From Cerrena zonata (taxonomy: Eukaryota > Basidiomycota > Agaricomycetes > Polyporales > Cerrenaceae): DNA of 64,000 nt. The stretch's first letter is position 1. Each line of letters opens with the position of its first letter. A program made the translations under genes and the position numbers. Of the stretch, positions 48,631 through 61,605 are shown piece by piece. The notes beneath the pieces were generated by a model, which was not told where the DNA came from, did not search any database, and worked only from the letters and a program-made list of their open reading frames with translations. The stretch is taken from positions 620,001 through 684,000 of the forward strand of contig JASBNA010000009.1 of assembly GCA_038087015.1 (NCBI GenBank), read 5' to 3'.

Positions 48631-50530
48631 TTACATTGTACCAAAAATGAATCCTTTACTCTCCTTCCTAAGAGAGGGGTTGTGCTTCATATTCCCATAA
48701 GAGTAGGAGTATGGGAGTGAGTGCAACTCTTGAAGATGTATCCTGTGTATACTATTAGAATGATTTGCTTGGTTCCGGATGTTTGAATTGACTTGTAGAG
48801 GGGAGATGGTTATTTTAACATTCTCTCCTTCCATGCGGGAACGTAAGTACTGTCTTGCATTCAGGCTGACAATGTTTGTTAATTGTGAGTCATTATTAAA
48901 CAGCTGTTCGCTTACGTTCCGAGTAACGAATTTGAATACACTAATGACGCAATCGAGTTAGCATACGTGGCGTTATTACTTTTTGAAAACACACATTTGC
49001 CTACCATGAGGACCAGTCCGGCGAAGATTAAGCTGTGCTTCAGAAAAAAGAACTGCAAAACAAAATGATCAATTACTCGGAGTTCGACAAGTGATGATAG
49101 ATACCATGAGCACAACTGTAACAGACACAAATCTATATGCCGATAATTTTAATTATAAAAATGATTCAAGCGTAGTTGTATACGCACGATGTAATGAGTC
49201 CTGAATTGATTGTATACGCCAGAATCAATCTAATAACATTATCCGTCCTAAGCAAATGGTTAGTGGTTCGTTGAATATCACAGCAACATTGAGAACCCAC
49301 GATTTGAATCCTGCTTGTCCACGGCGAAGGTAGTATATGATGATGCCCGCAATGACAGCATCTACAACCGCGGATAATCCGAGGCCACAACTGAGTGTGA
49401 ACTTATGTCTGTTGTCATCGAGAGGACCATGTGTAGTTGTGGAGGGTTCGACGTACTAGTGGCCCAATATTTGTACGAAAGTCGTCCCAAATGTCCAATA
49501 TATATCTAGACATGATGAAGGATTCTAGGGTCAGAGTTTGAAGTGAAGACCGAAGTTCAAGTATGAACCTACAAGAGTGTGACCGTAGCTATACGTCATG
49601 AGAGATACAAGAAAGTCATGTTGTAATGAGACAGATGGATGTGTAACTTAACTCACCGATTCCGAATACTAGAGAAAAGCGTCAGGTATCAGTGGATAAG
49701 GAAAGACAAGTTTCCAGCTTACTAATACGGGAGACGAGAAGAAGACTCTGCAAGTATGATTATTCATTGGGAGTACACAAGAATAGGGAGAGACATACCG
49801 GTATAACAGTGATGGTCTTATTGGACCGACTCACTGGTGAGTAGGTGTAAGTAAAGCACGAAAAATACATCCTAATAGACTAACAGATCCAAATACGCCG
49901 AATGAAGAACCCTTGAACTATTGCAACTATAAACATCTATAGATATATCAGCTGGAGCCTCGTCGGAAGAACAAGCGGTGACCCATTATGCAGTGACTCA
50001 CTTGAAGAAGTAGACTTAGCTATACATCATGAATGCACATATATGAGCATTTTCATGCTAAGTGTTATACATACGTAGTGATGTTACTCACCCCGATACT
50101 CCTGCAAGATGTACGTCAGCGAATTGCGTATGTAAGTTTCTCACAAGGTTAATTACCACACTATAAAGCCCAGTTCTGCAAGTTTCCCAAAGTCAACGAT
50201 GGCGTATGCATACATAATGTGTATCGTCAATGCACTATGAATACTCTCAAGTGCCCTGTTAGAAATACTAAGTAAGATTTGAAAGCGATGACAGGTTGAG
50301 ATGTCGCACCATACAGTTGCAACAACAAGTTTAAGGACAACGTGATCGTCCTTTGAGTTGAATACGTATATATATGACTGTGCCGTGACGATACCGTACA
50401 AACTGAATGTTGTACAATTAGCTCTGTGTAAATTGTTGTTGTCATTCAATAGGACCCACAATAATGTTAGGGAAACCTCGATTAGGAATCCACCCAGAAT
50501 ATTAGCAGCAGTGGGTAAAGGAGGAGACAT
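48631..50530 (-). CDS. DUF6534 family integral membrane protein (copy D3)
   Basis: Function unknown; multi-pass membrane protein. The ATG at 50530 opens MSPPLPTAANILGGFLIEVS. An intron then leads to LYGIVTAQSYIYVFNSKDDH, next LESIHSALTIHIMYAYAIVD (50240) with the exon ending near FIVW. Later exons are GLGLSAVVDAVIAGIIIYYL (49370), RTDNVIRLILAYTINSGLIT (49245), FAGLVLMVGK (49030), VYSNSLLGT (48925) and LNARQYLRSRMEGENV (48865), with the stop at 48631-48633. It shares more with copy B (12-14 kb, opposite strand) than with its neighbours D1 and D2: both have ILGG/LLGG FxIE starts and the GLGLSAxVDAxIAGIII exon. Exons between 49450 and 50150 are small and only partly resolved. Confidence 0.72.
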
Positions 50531-50896
50531 GATCGTGCTTGGGGGTGATGGTATAGAGTCGTCCAGGAGTTTATAGAAGTATAAAGCGATCATACCGCAC
50601 TACGCACTTGAGCTGGCACTGCAAGAAGTTGATAATAATCAATGCATGGATGAAAGGGCCCTTAGGCTACCCTCAGCATCGCGCTCAACATTATGGAATG
50701 AAGCGTTCAACGTGATTCCTCCGTCAAGTTGTCATAGTGAGGTGCTAGCCAGGGTAGTAACATGCTAAGCAGCCACCCCTTTGAGATTGTCAGTTATTGG
50801 TCGATGAAACGACCTCGCAAAGCATGGAGACTTTCTGTTTGAAATTATCAGTGTTCATGAGCGCGCTGCACAGGTGTAAGGTTGAAATACATACCT

Positions 50897-51367
50897 ATGA
50901 CATCGTTTCAGCCATTGTTCATAACAGTTGCCAACTGTAGTATTAAGCTGTTGGCATCTATTGTATTGATCTTCGTAGCCTTGGTACTAGCACCTAAGAA
51001 GTCCTTGAGTCACATTCGTCTCGATGTCGTACTGTATAGCCCCCGAATGCCACTTAAATCTGTGGCATCCGCTAGCTCTGGCAAGTCTACTATAACTCTA
51101 CCCAAGGTTCTGGACTATGACAAAAGCGTGGTCCTACTGCCCACCACCAGTGGACGACGCGCCCTTGTAACTGCACTACCAGGTGTTCCAAATGTTTTCC
51201 ATTCTGGCTATGCCGACATCAACGATGCTAGACGTCCCAACAGCGGCGTCGGAGTTGCTAGACTCGTGGTGGCTCATGGGTCAAATTGGGTGTCGGGGAT
51301 GTCGGGTTTGAACACTCATCCGCTTGTAACGTATGAAAATTTGCTATCCAAGGTCCTAGAACCTTAG
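50897..51367 (+). CDS. Hypothetical 156-residue protein with N-terminal membrane segment
   Basis: A single uninterrupted frame from the ATG at 50897 (MTSFQPLFITVANCSIKLLA) to TAG. Residues about 13-35 are strongly hydrophobic (LLASIVLIFVALVLA), followed by a lysine pair, as in a signal anchor or signal peptide. The remainder is polar, Ser/Val/Gly-rich, with no motif I recognise. No intron is needed, which is unusual for this region. It lies between D3 and LETM1 and could be a small secreted or anchored protein, or a chance frame. Confidence 0.35.
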   Translation: MTSFQPLFITVANCSIKLLASIVLIFVALVLAPKKSLSHIRLDVVLYSPRMPLKSVASASSGKSTITLPKVLDYDKSVVLLPTTSGRRALVTALPGVPNVFHSGYADINDARRPNSGVGVARLVVAHGSNWVSGMSGLNTHPLVTYENLLSKVLEP

Positions 51368-51627
51368 GTAGGTAAAAGTCAGCAATCATCACAGCTGGGT
51401 AAACCAAGAGTGACAGTTGGTACCGGTGCTTGTCGGCGATTGCACAGAAAATTTGCTGTGAACGGGAAACGTCGAATACGCTGGAAACGATACACAGGTG
51501 AATCGAAATTACGCCACCGGGAGTTGAGTCAACCACCAACAGAGAGGTTTATGTAAATCTATACGGAAGATCAAAGCGTATAAAGTAAATAAAGAAGTGG
51601 GGGTAAATCAATATATACTCAGTACGA

Positions 51628-53891
<2,264 letters not shown>

Positions 53892-54126
53892 TCGTGTAGA
53901 ACGAGAGAGATGTTGCCAGAGGCTCTAGAATGGTAGTCAATTACCTGGCAAACATGCACAAGACCTGAGCAAGACGGTGGTGGTGGTTAAGAGAGAGTGG
54001 AATGTATCCAATCTTCGCTTGATGATGACACTCGTCCTCGGCTCGTTCGCGTGACAGCAAAATATGCCCGCTAGTGACCGTCACGATATTCCTCTTTTCC
54101 TCTTTCTCCCGTGTCGTCATTCAGCG

Positions 54127-55732
54127 ATGCCATCTGCTTTAGAGCTTCAAGATCCTACCAGTGCCGCATACAAGAAGGCAAAGCGCAAATATCTCAAAAC
54201 CACAAAGAACAGACCCGAACAGACCGACGGAGACTGGACGCCATTTCGGTCTGCTGAAAAGAAATATAAAGCTCGTTTTCCGCCTCCAGACCTTTCAAGT
54301 GTCTTCGATATTGCAGCATCAGACCCTGAAAGAGCTGAGGAAATAAGCAGAGGTGGTTGGAAAGGCCGGGTAGATGCTATAGACCACCGGCAAATCAATC
54401 TGGATCTAGGCGAAGGATCGTCGAAGAGGGCGTATGTTTTTCCTGCCATCCCTGGTGCGGGATATGCCTGTCTATGCATTGTACATGTACTTATACGTCG
54501 ATGACTGCTCGGAATAATAGGACTTGTTCTTCTACCATCTTTCGTTTCGACTGAGGAACAACGGGGATTGGTTCGTTGGTCGCTAAGAGATCATGCACGG
54601 CATCCTAACGAGACCAATCTTGATACCCATTATCTTCTGCCCAGAGAAGGCCTCTGGAATAAATATGTGGATTCTGAGAAAGGCACCTCTTCTGAAGAAG
54701 AGATCCAACCTCGAGCGTCGCTCCTGGACACTACCTCACTCCCGGGCCAAGATTCGGGTCCACGGCAACTTATATCCAATGAACCTGCATCCAAAGATAA
54801 TATTGTGCCTCTCACAGCTACACCTAAACTACCTGCACCTCCTTCCCTATCCGTGAAACCATCTCCCGTTGAGGCTATAATTCCCAAACTTAGATGGGCG
54901 AATATTGGTTGGTATTACCACTGGGGTACCAAACAGTACGACTTCACTCGAGGTAAAATTGAAGTTAGCCCAGTGGTCTCCAATATATGCAAACGTGCAG
55001 TGAATGCAGTGCCTTGGTCTGAGGTGCATGGTGCCGTGGCGGAATCTAACGACTGGGCACAGGATGAACACTGGTCGAGTTGGAAAGATTCATATGGTAA
55101 GTATGCACTTGAAATTGCCGCGTAATCTGTTTCATGACTCACGACGTCTTCTCGATAGAGCCTGATGCTGGAATCGTCAATTTCTATCAAACCAAAGTAA
55201 TCGACTTGCCCTTTTGCAGCCTTTGTTTTGCTGATATAATCATGCCAGGATACTTTAATGGCTCATGTTGACCGCTCCGAAGTCTGCTCAACAACCCCTC
55301 TCGTGTCCATTTCGTATGCTTCCATCTCTCGATCTGTTCCCTCAACGCCTGCCTAATTCCTTCCTCAGACTTGGATGTGCCGCCGTATTCCTTATAGGTG
55401 GACTAACCCGCGACGTCGAACCAATACCCATCCTTCTACGTTCAGGAGACGTAGTTATCATGTCCGGTCCTCAATGTCGCAGGGCATACCATGGTAAGTT
55501 CTCTTCAGTGTACATATAACATAACAATCGCTCAGAAATGATGATTGTAGGTGTCCCTCGAATCCTTGAAGATACTCTCCCACCTCAGTTTGATGGTCGA
55601 AAAGAGAACGAGGAGGATAGTGATTGGGGGCTCTACGAGAAGTACATGCGTACTACTCGGATAAATGTTAATGTGAGACAGGTCTTTCCGAAGGGATTTG
55701 ATCCTGGGTTAGGCACGTCATTCACGGGTTAG
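54127..55732 (+). CDS. ALKBH1-type Fe(II)/2-oxoglutarate nucleic-acid dioxygenase
   Basis: AlkB family enzymes remove methyl groups from nucleic acids using iron, oxygen and 2-oxoglutarate; ALKBH1 acts on tRNA and possibly DNA. The ATG at 54127 opens MPSALELQDPTSAAYKKAKR; an in-frame ATG at 54064 would add 21 residues. Landmarks: VFPAIPG spliced to LVLLPSFVSTEEQRGLVRWS, PKLRWANIGWYYHWGTKQYD, GIVNFYQTK spliced to DTLMAHVDRSE (HxD iron ligands, 55260), then LVSIS spliced to LGCAAVFLIGG, SGPQCRRAYH (distal His ligand, 55490), GVPRIL, and TRINVNVRQVFP with the Arg that binds 2-oxoglutarate. The stop TAG is at 55730-55732. A Pro/Ser/Thr-rich insertion of about 60 residues sits before the catalytic core (54700-54880). 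Five introns. Intact. Confidence 0.9.
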
Positions 55733-56661
55733 GGACATGGATTAGGGACGCTAGGATGGCCAATCCTTTAATTCTGTGTTTTAAAAATATTACATTGTGC
55801 GAAATAAATTAAGCAATTGGAGTCAACTCCTGTGTATACACTGAACATGCAACTACAAGAGTGCAACATATAAGTACACTGGTGTAAACTCGGCAGGTAC
55901 GGTACAAATATCAAGTCCTTGCTCTGAGTAAATAATATCACCCGGTCATAGCTCTTTGAGCCATGCACCTCCTTCCAAAGGTCGACATGGATATGTTCCT
56001 CAAACATCCTATCACGGGTACAATCACGATTATGAGCTATTTCAGAGTAAATAGCCTTCTGTATGCCACTCTCACCGGGTCGCGTTACAGTAGTCTCTAT
56101 GATACACTCAGTCTCAATGAGAATGAGATATGGACTGTAAGTCTTGTTGTGATTTCGACGGTGCGTACGAATGATTTGCAGTCAGCTCTTCCTCGGACAA
56201 GAGTCGTAAAATATTGTGGCCCACTCGACCCCTCGTGCAAGTACTGTGATTCTTCGGCTATGTTCTCTGTTTCGCTGATGAAGTAGGTAGAACAGGAGTC
56301 TTGAAAACAACATCAATGAGAGCGACAGTACTTAGTAATGGATAAGGAATCCATGAGGTGTATTCCTCCCAGGTGGTATTCCTCCCCCCCCCCCCCTTCC
56401 CCCCTATCTATTCTATCAGGACGTGGGTAGAGTGGGCCATAGGCGTTTCCATTGATAAGGCAGACGAGTGTCGATCTGCAGACTGTTCGATGTAAGTTCG
56501 ATTTATGCAATGCCTCCCGGCTACATACATAACTTGAGTCCTCTCCTGATTTTTATGGGGCGTAGAACGCAGATCACAAGAATGGATGTGCCAGAAATTC
56601 ATGTGGGGTGTATATAGAGCAGAGGCACGTAAGAAATACAAACCACTGTTACGGTATGTTA
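55733..56661. other. Intergenic stretch with a poly-C tract
   Basis: Lies between the 3' ends of ALKBH1 and the RsfS gene. ATG frames exist on both strands (plus 55963-56286; minus 55768-56007) but neither is recognisable, and both cannot be genes. A 13-C run is listed separately. Confidence 0.45.
56384..56396. repeat. Homopolymer run of 13 C, within a pyrimidine-rich tract
   Basis: Thirteen consecutive C, then TT and six more C, preceded by a near-duplicate of TATTCCTCCC (56361-56370, 56378-56384). It may be a polymorphic microsatellite, and its exact length is prone to sequencing error. Confidence 0.8.
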
Positions 56662-57464
56662 TTACCACTCTCTCTTTTCAGGAAAGAATTTTTCTCGGGC
56701 CTCCCCACTTAGGATATGTACCGCAAAGTCGCCAGCATCTAGCATGGCCCAACCATCACTAACTTTCCGTTTCGAGCTATGTGGCACAGTGAGAGGTGGG
56801 TTGGCGGTGAGAAGCTGCGGTATAAAATCAATAAATCAACAAGAATTACTGGTAGACTTTTGAGGAAGGACGTACAGCTTTCCGCACGAGCCTAACCACA
56901 GACTCGATTGATCCTCTTTTCTCCGTTCCTTCTTTGACCTAAACAAGAAGAAGCGAATTATTTACGGTATATGACTGAATAGGGAGTACATACCTGCACG
57001 ACCATAATCCAATTCCATAGTCCTCCGCTTTCAAGTCCGTCAACGGTGACACCCTCACCGAAGTACGTTCTCCCACGTTGTCGACGTCCCTTGGGAGCAG
57101 CAGCGGGTAGCGGAGGACCAACAGGTGTGGGTATAGGTTCACGAACAAGCAAAGTTCCAGGTTCCAGATGCGGTGATGTTTTTAGTAAATCATAAAGCTG
57201 AGCCAGCACGCTTGTTGACGGAAGTTCGTCTGGTAATGGCGGGTGTGGGGTCAATGAAGGACGACCAGCTATCGACGGTGATACATGTGAGCTGTCTGAT
57301 GGGTTACGTATCGATTCTTCAGCTGACGGCTCAGATTGGTCGAGAAACCACGGAACCACGCTGGGTGGCGGAGTTGGACGAGGGATGGATGATATTGCTC
57401 GTGACGATATTAGTGTCAGACTTCTCGTGCGAGATAAACGACAGCATAGTCTTGATACCTGCAT
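56662..57464 (-). CDS. RsfS/Iojap-domain protein, probably mitochondrial (Atp25 N-domain-like)
   Basis: RsfS-family proteins bind ribosomal protein uL14 and act in large-subunit assembly or silencing; the fungal version is mitochondrial and related to the Atp25 N-terminal domain. The ATG at 57464 opens MQVSRLCCRLSRTRSLTLIS, an Arg/Ser-rich import-type presequence. PTPPPSVVPWFLD follows, then a proline-rich linker, and the domain from GVTVDGLESGGLWNWIMVVQ through VKEGTEKRGSIESVVRLVRK and RKVSDGWAMLDAGDFAVHIL to SGEAREKFFPEKREW. The stop is at 56662-56664. Two introns. Length about 230 residues. The assignment rests on the DAGDFAVHILSGEAREKF segment, typical of the family's C-terminal half. Divergent from Shr3, with 257 bases between start codons. 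Confidence 0.82.
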
Positions 57465-57721
57465 AGTTTATAGCACCTATTTGTGAGCAGAATAATAAGT
57501 ATGTTGAATAACGAAACAAAGAGGTGGTGGATTGGAATGAAGAGGAGCGTGATTTGTAGAAGACGCCAAGAGAGTTTGATCTCGAAGAATTATGGGCGCC
57601 AATGGAATATATAGCTCAGCAAAGGACTATCAAGTCTTTCTGGCACATCCAACATCCCCAGTCAGAGCCATCTTCCCCTCACCACCGGCTCTGATCTTTT
57701 CACCTATTTCACGACCACAAA

Positions 57722-58560
57722 ATGGCAGGTTTACGAACAAGCGTTTTCATCAGCGCCGTTTCATTCCTTCTCGGTATGTGTTCGGCGTTCGTCAAGCAAG
57801 ACAGCTCATGAGACACCGTGTTTCTGCAGGACTTTTGTTCACGCACTGGATCGCTGACTCTTTGACTCTGTGGAAGTCACCCGAAACGCAAACAGACTTC
57901 CGTCTATGGACTTCTGCAACCTATTATTCCATCCTGTCGCGCATGCCCCCGGCGCTATTGTATCTATACGGTGGGGTTGTTTCCATAGGCGCGACAGCTT
58001 TGCTATGGAGTTTGGGGGACGGGCAGGCTGGAAATCTCATGTTTGATGGTGGAAGTGCTTGTGAGTGCTCCCTCTTTTATTACACTTATTTGTGCTAACT
58101 CCTTCGCATCAGTGCTGTACGGAACAGCAGTATTCATTTACATATACTCCGTTATTCCCAGTATGTCATATTTTTCTTGTTATTCGACCCTGATCTTAAA
58201 TGTCCGATGATGCCCTTAGACATACTCCAAAATTTTACCTCACTCCCACTTCCCTTTGAATATGCCTCCAAAGCTATGTCCGCAGCGTTGGATTTCCCGG
58301 CATTCCCGTCATCATTAAAAGGACCAACACTCGAACTGGCCTCATCACATCTCGCATGCAGTGTTGCCCTGACGGGTGTCGTAGCTTTGCAAGCGGGTAG
58401 ATGGTGGGTGGAGCAGTACGATGAAGATGAACAGCAACAGACTGTAGATGGAGAAGGCGATGAGACACACCCTGAATTGTCGGAGGAAGAGGGTGCTCAG
58501 TCTACCGCTACGGAAGGTGGCGACCAGGCTAGGAAGCGGGCGGGCCCTGTGCGCACATAA
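57722..58560 (+). CDS. Shr3-type ER chaperone for amino-acid permeases
   Basis: Shr3 is an ER membrane protein needed to fold amino-acid permeases and load them into COPII vesicles. The ATG at 57722 opens MAGLRTSVFISAVSFLL; the next exon reads GLLFTHWIADSLTLWKSPET, then TSATYYSILSRMPPALLYLY, GATALLWSLGDGQAGNLMFD and VLYGTAVFIYIYSVIP. After these four membrane segments comes LELASSHLACSVALTGVVAL, GRWWVEQYDEDEQQQ and an acidic C-terminal tail ending RKRAGPVRT at TAA 58558-58560. Three introns. The membrane portion fits Shr3 closely, and the long charged tail matches fungal homologs. Intact. Confidence 0.9.
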
Positions 58561-59273
58561 CCTATTCTTGCTATCACGGGACCCTGCATGCTTGATGAGG
58601 GCATCGGTGATTGGCCCACTTGACTTTGTACTACGAAAGAAGTAAATGATCGATCGCTTCCCCCAACATTTCCCCTTTGTTTGTAGTGGGAAGTGCTACT
58701 ATCTATGCCGGTGTACATGTACACATCGAGATACGACAGAGAGGTCCTCCATTCACGACCGACAGCCCGTGGCGGCCGTTGAAAGGATGCATGGACTCTA
58801 GGCGCCAACGTTCCAACGTCATAACAAGAAATACAAATTCGTCTGCCCATTAGTACTTTGCCAATGCCTCAATAAACGTTTATTGATCCACGCCGCTGTC
58901 TTCCAGGTCATGAGCTCCGTTGAGGTGTCCGATCCTCATAGTTATTCGGATAACAACCCTCGGAGGTTAAACTGATGCGACGCCTCCAGTGCCTTGTCAC
59001 ATATTACCCATGACCCGCCGGATGTATCTAGATTATTTCCAGAGACGACTCGGATAAGGGCGCTGTGTGGTGTATTACATTCTGGGCTAACCATTGATTT
59101 GGCGATCCCGAGCATGCCCATGACGGTCTCACGTATAAAAGGGACAGTGCTTTTGGTATGTGCTTTGAGCGATATCTCTGCATTTATATTCACAAGGATC
59201 TTTATTGTGTGGAACTAAATTCCCCGTATCTCTCTCGCCTTGGTTTTCTAGAGCTTCTCTCGGAAGCGGTGCG
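58561..59273. other. Intergenic stretch, no supported gene
   Basis: Contains the Shr3 3' flank and the promoter of the ICMT-like gene. A minus-strand ATG frame at 58942-59193 matches nothing recognised. Confidence 0.45.
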
Positions 59274-60079
59274 ATGACGATGATGAAAGCTTCACTCCTC
59301 CGTCTTATTGTCGCCATTGTGAACATGGTGGTAGCAACTAAAGGTTCTACTCCGCCAAATCCCCCTGCGAAGGCCGAGGAGCGCAAGAGTTACGAATCTG
59401 ATCAGACAACGAAAGATGCCTTGTCTACCGTTATATGGTGGTACCGACCGATGGGTATGGTACGTCTCGTTATGGAATTATGATGCCTAAAATGGGTCTC
59501 TGATCGAATTTGAAGACGATGTTATATATCCCCCATTTTATCGAGATCTATGTCCTTCTTTCCTTCTTTCTCCCGAATCTCTCATTGTCGACACTTGACA
59601 ACACGATCGTAAACTACGCATCACCCTCCTCCGATGCATTCTCCAATCTTCGAATTACACCTACATTCCTCCTGGGGACCCTCTCAATCTTCACAGGTGC
59701 AATCCTGCGTCTCACATGCTATCAGTACCTCGGTAAACAATTCACCTTCGAACTCTCCTTCCGCAAGAACGACAAACTCATCACCGGTGGGCCATACTCT
59801 ATTGTCCGACATCCAAGTTATCTCGGGAGCGTCTTAGTGATCGACGGTATGATGATATGTCAGTTCAGTGAAGGAGGTTGGTGGAGGGAATATGGCGTTG
59901 GGGCGACGAGGGGTGGTGTGGTATGGACCGTGGTGGTGATGGCAGTGGTTGCGGTGTTTGAATTGGGGCTGGTGAGGAGGACGCAGAAGGAGGATAGAAT
60001 GTTAAGGAAGGAATTTAGGAGTCAGTGGGAAGAGTGGGCGAGGAGGACGAAGTATAAGATGATACCAGGTATTTATTAA
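59274..60079 (+). CDS. ICMT-family (isoprenylcysteine carboxyl methyltransferase-like) membrane protein
   Basis: Proteins of this family transfer a methyl group from S-adenosylmethionine in the ER membrane; the founding member methylates prenylated CaaX cysteines. The ATG at 59274 opens MTMMKASLLRLIVAIVNMVV, a hydrophobic start, then VIWWYRPMGM. One intron (59461-59515, GTACGT..AAG with a phase-0 join) leads to TMLYIPHFIEIYVLLSFFLP. The conserved core is LRLTCYQYLGKQFTFELSF, KLITGGPYSIVRHPSYLGS (the GxYxxVRHPxYxG cofactor motif) and DRMLRKEFRSQWEEWARRTK, ending KMIPGIY. It is about 250 residues. True Ste14 proteins are similar in size, but basidiomycetes carry several paralogs of unknown substrate, so I do not name it STE14. 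Confidence 0.82.
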
Positions 60080-60392
60080 TGGTTGTATAGATTCCATGGG
60101 ATGGTATGTATTTCGAATATTCCTGCGAACTGTGTTCAGCATTTCAAGGAGAAGCAAAGTTTTTGGCAATTTGTATATCTTGTATATGGCCTGCTACCAT
60201 GCCGAATGTCTGTTCTCAAATTCAGAATAATTATTCCTATCGTATTACTTTCGGTTTTTTGAACCAATGTTCCTCGTTACAGACCGGAATACCAGTACTC
60301 GCCTCTGTTCAAGAAAGTAAATGGCAGATAGAAGTCAAATGATGTTTAAAACCGAACATGCCTTGGTAGTATATTTTTACAGCATGATGAGA

Positions 60393-60745
60393 TCAGAGGT
60401 TTGAACTCGACTCGATAAATATTGTGGACGTAGAACGGCCATAGGTTAAGTCATGGTGAGAGGTTGATGAACCAGATCCATACAACCAAATAGCAAATGC
60501 AGACATGTGATCTACGACATAAGTGAATATCCAACGCTTTGGACGACAAAACATGAGGTGTGCCAAGGCCTTGGACGTTTGATGCATTGGAGCATTAGTT
60601 GCTTGAGCGTGTGGAATAGTTTTGAGGCACGTTCACACCAAGTAGTTAGAACGTACGACTTGGTCTCTGGTTGCTCACGACGAAGGTAATATATGATGAC
60701 CGATATCGCAGACCACCTTGAGAGTATCGTCAGCGATAGTAGCAT
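60393..60745 (-). pseudogene. Broken DUF6534 relic
   Basis: The minus strand reads SVIIYYLRREQPETKSYVL near 60700-60650, matching the GIIIYYLRRGQAGFKS exon of copy D3, and further on RWIFTYVVDHMSAFAIWLY near 60540-60490, matching RWxxxYVVNTG-type exons. I could find no start, no N-terminal LYGxxxxQ exon and no LNAR tail nearby, so this is a fragment of a once-complete copy. The splice signals between the two pieces are not convincing. Confidence 0.5.
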
Positions 60746-60754
60746 TTGTAATTG

Positions 60755-60775
60755 ATAAGTAATAAGTAATAAGTA
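60755..60775. repeat. Three tandem copies of ATAAGTA
   Basis: Three perfect 7-base units at 60755-60761, 60762-60768 and 60769-60775, immediately upstream (in minus orientation) of the broken DUF6534 relic. Probably a small microsatellite. Confidence 0.85.
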
Positions 60776-61605
60776 ACTTACCCTGCTAGCGATCCTACGG
60801 AAGCGTTCAGCATATATCTGTCACGGCATTGTTAGAAAGAACTGAGGCCGACGATTAATGAACGTACACAGACAACTGATATGACTTCCAAGCAATACTC
60901 GAGTGTGAATCCGTTTTGTAGCAGTGTTTTGTAGCGAAGGACTCAAGAATGGATATACCACAGGTATGAGAACGTAGAGGTGATTTCTCCCTATCGTTAC
61001 CCTGAATTCATTATTAGGAACCTATCCAATTGTGGAATGAGAAATCATGCACGATTTGACCAACGACGTACATTGACTAAGTATTGAAAACTATGACGCA
61101 TGGTGATGTTGTGGTCCGATTGTGGTGGGGCATATGACTAAAACGGAATGTCACAACAGTGAGAGATGTCCCTGATTCTATGAATACTATGACATGTTCG
61201 TTATGATGTGATCATGAACTTTCTCTTGAGGCGACTATATCCCAAAAGTCGAGTTAGATTGAGGAATATTACTTCGTTACGAGGCCAACAGTATTATGAC
61301 TATTGTGACTCCGATGGAAGGGGTGAAACGCAAAGGTTCGAACCTAATACGAGTGAAATCAGTCCGCTTCTTAGAAGATGGGCCTAGCTCTAAACATACC
61401 TTGGTAAAGTTTTATATTCGGGACACCGTGTATAATCCAATTGACATACATCGGCGGCCGCGATCGCCGAAGGAGAAGGATCCTCCTTCAGGGCGCATAA
61501 TCTGTTCCTGTATAATAGTCCAATCGCCGCAAGTCACAGTTCCCCTGCACAGAACGTACCTTGACCACCATTCTTGCAGTAGATAACATAGCGAAAAACG
61601 GCGCA
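60776..61605. other. Intergenic stretch, possible decayed DUF6534 exons
   Basis: By position this should hold the N-terminal half of the broken DUF6534 copy, but no exon could be recognised. The right end holds the promoter of the methyltransferase. A plus-strand frame at 61296-61586 matches nothing. Confidence 0.35.

Noticed and set aside
61330..61350. GGTTCGAACC, resembling a tRNA B box
   Set aside because: No matching A box, no 7-base acceptor stem and no foldable cloverleaf could be found around it.
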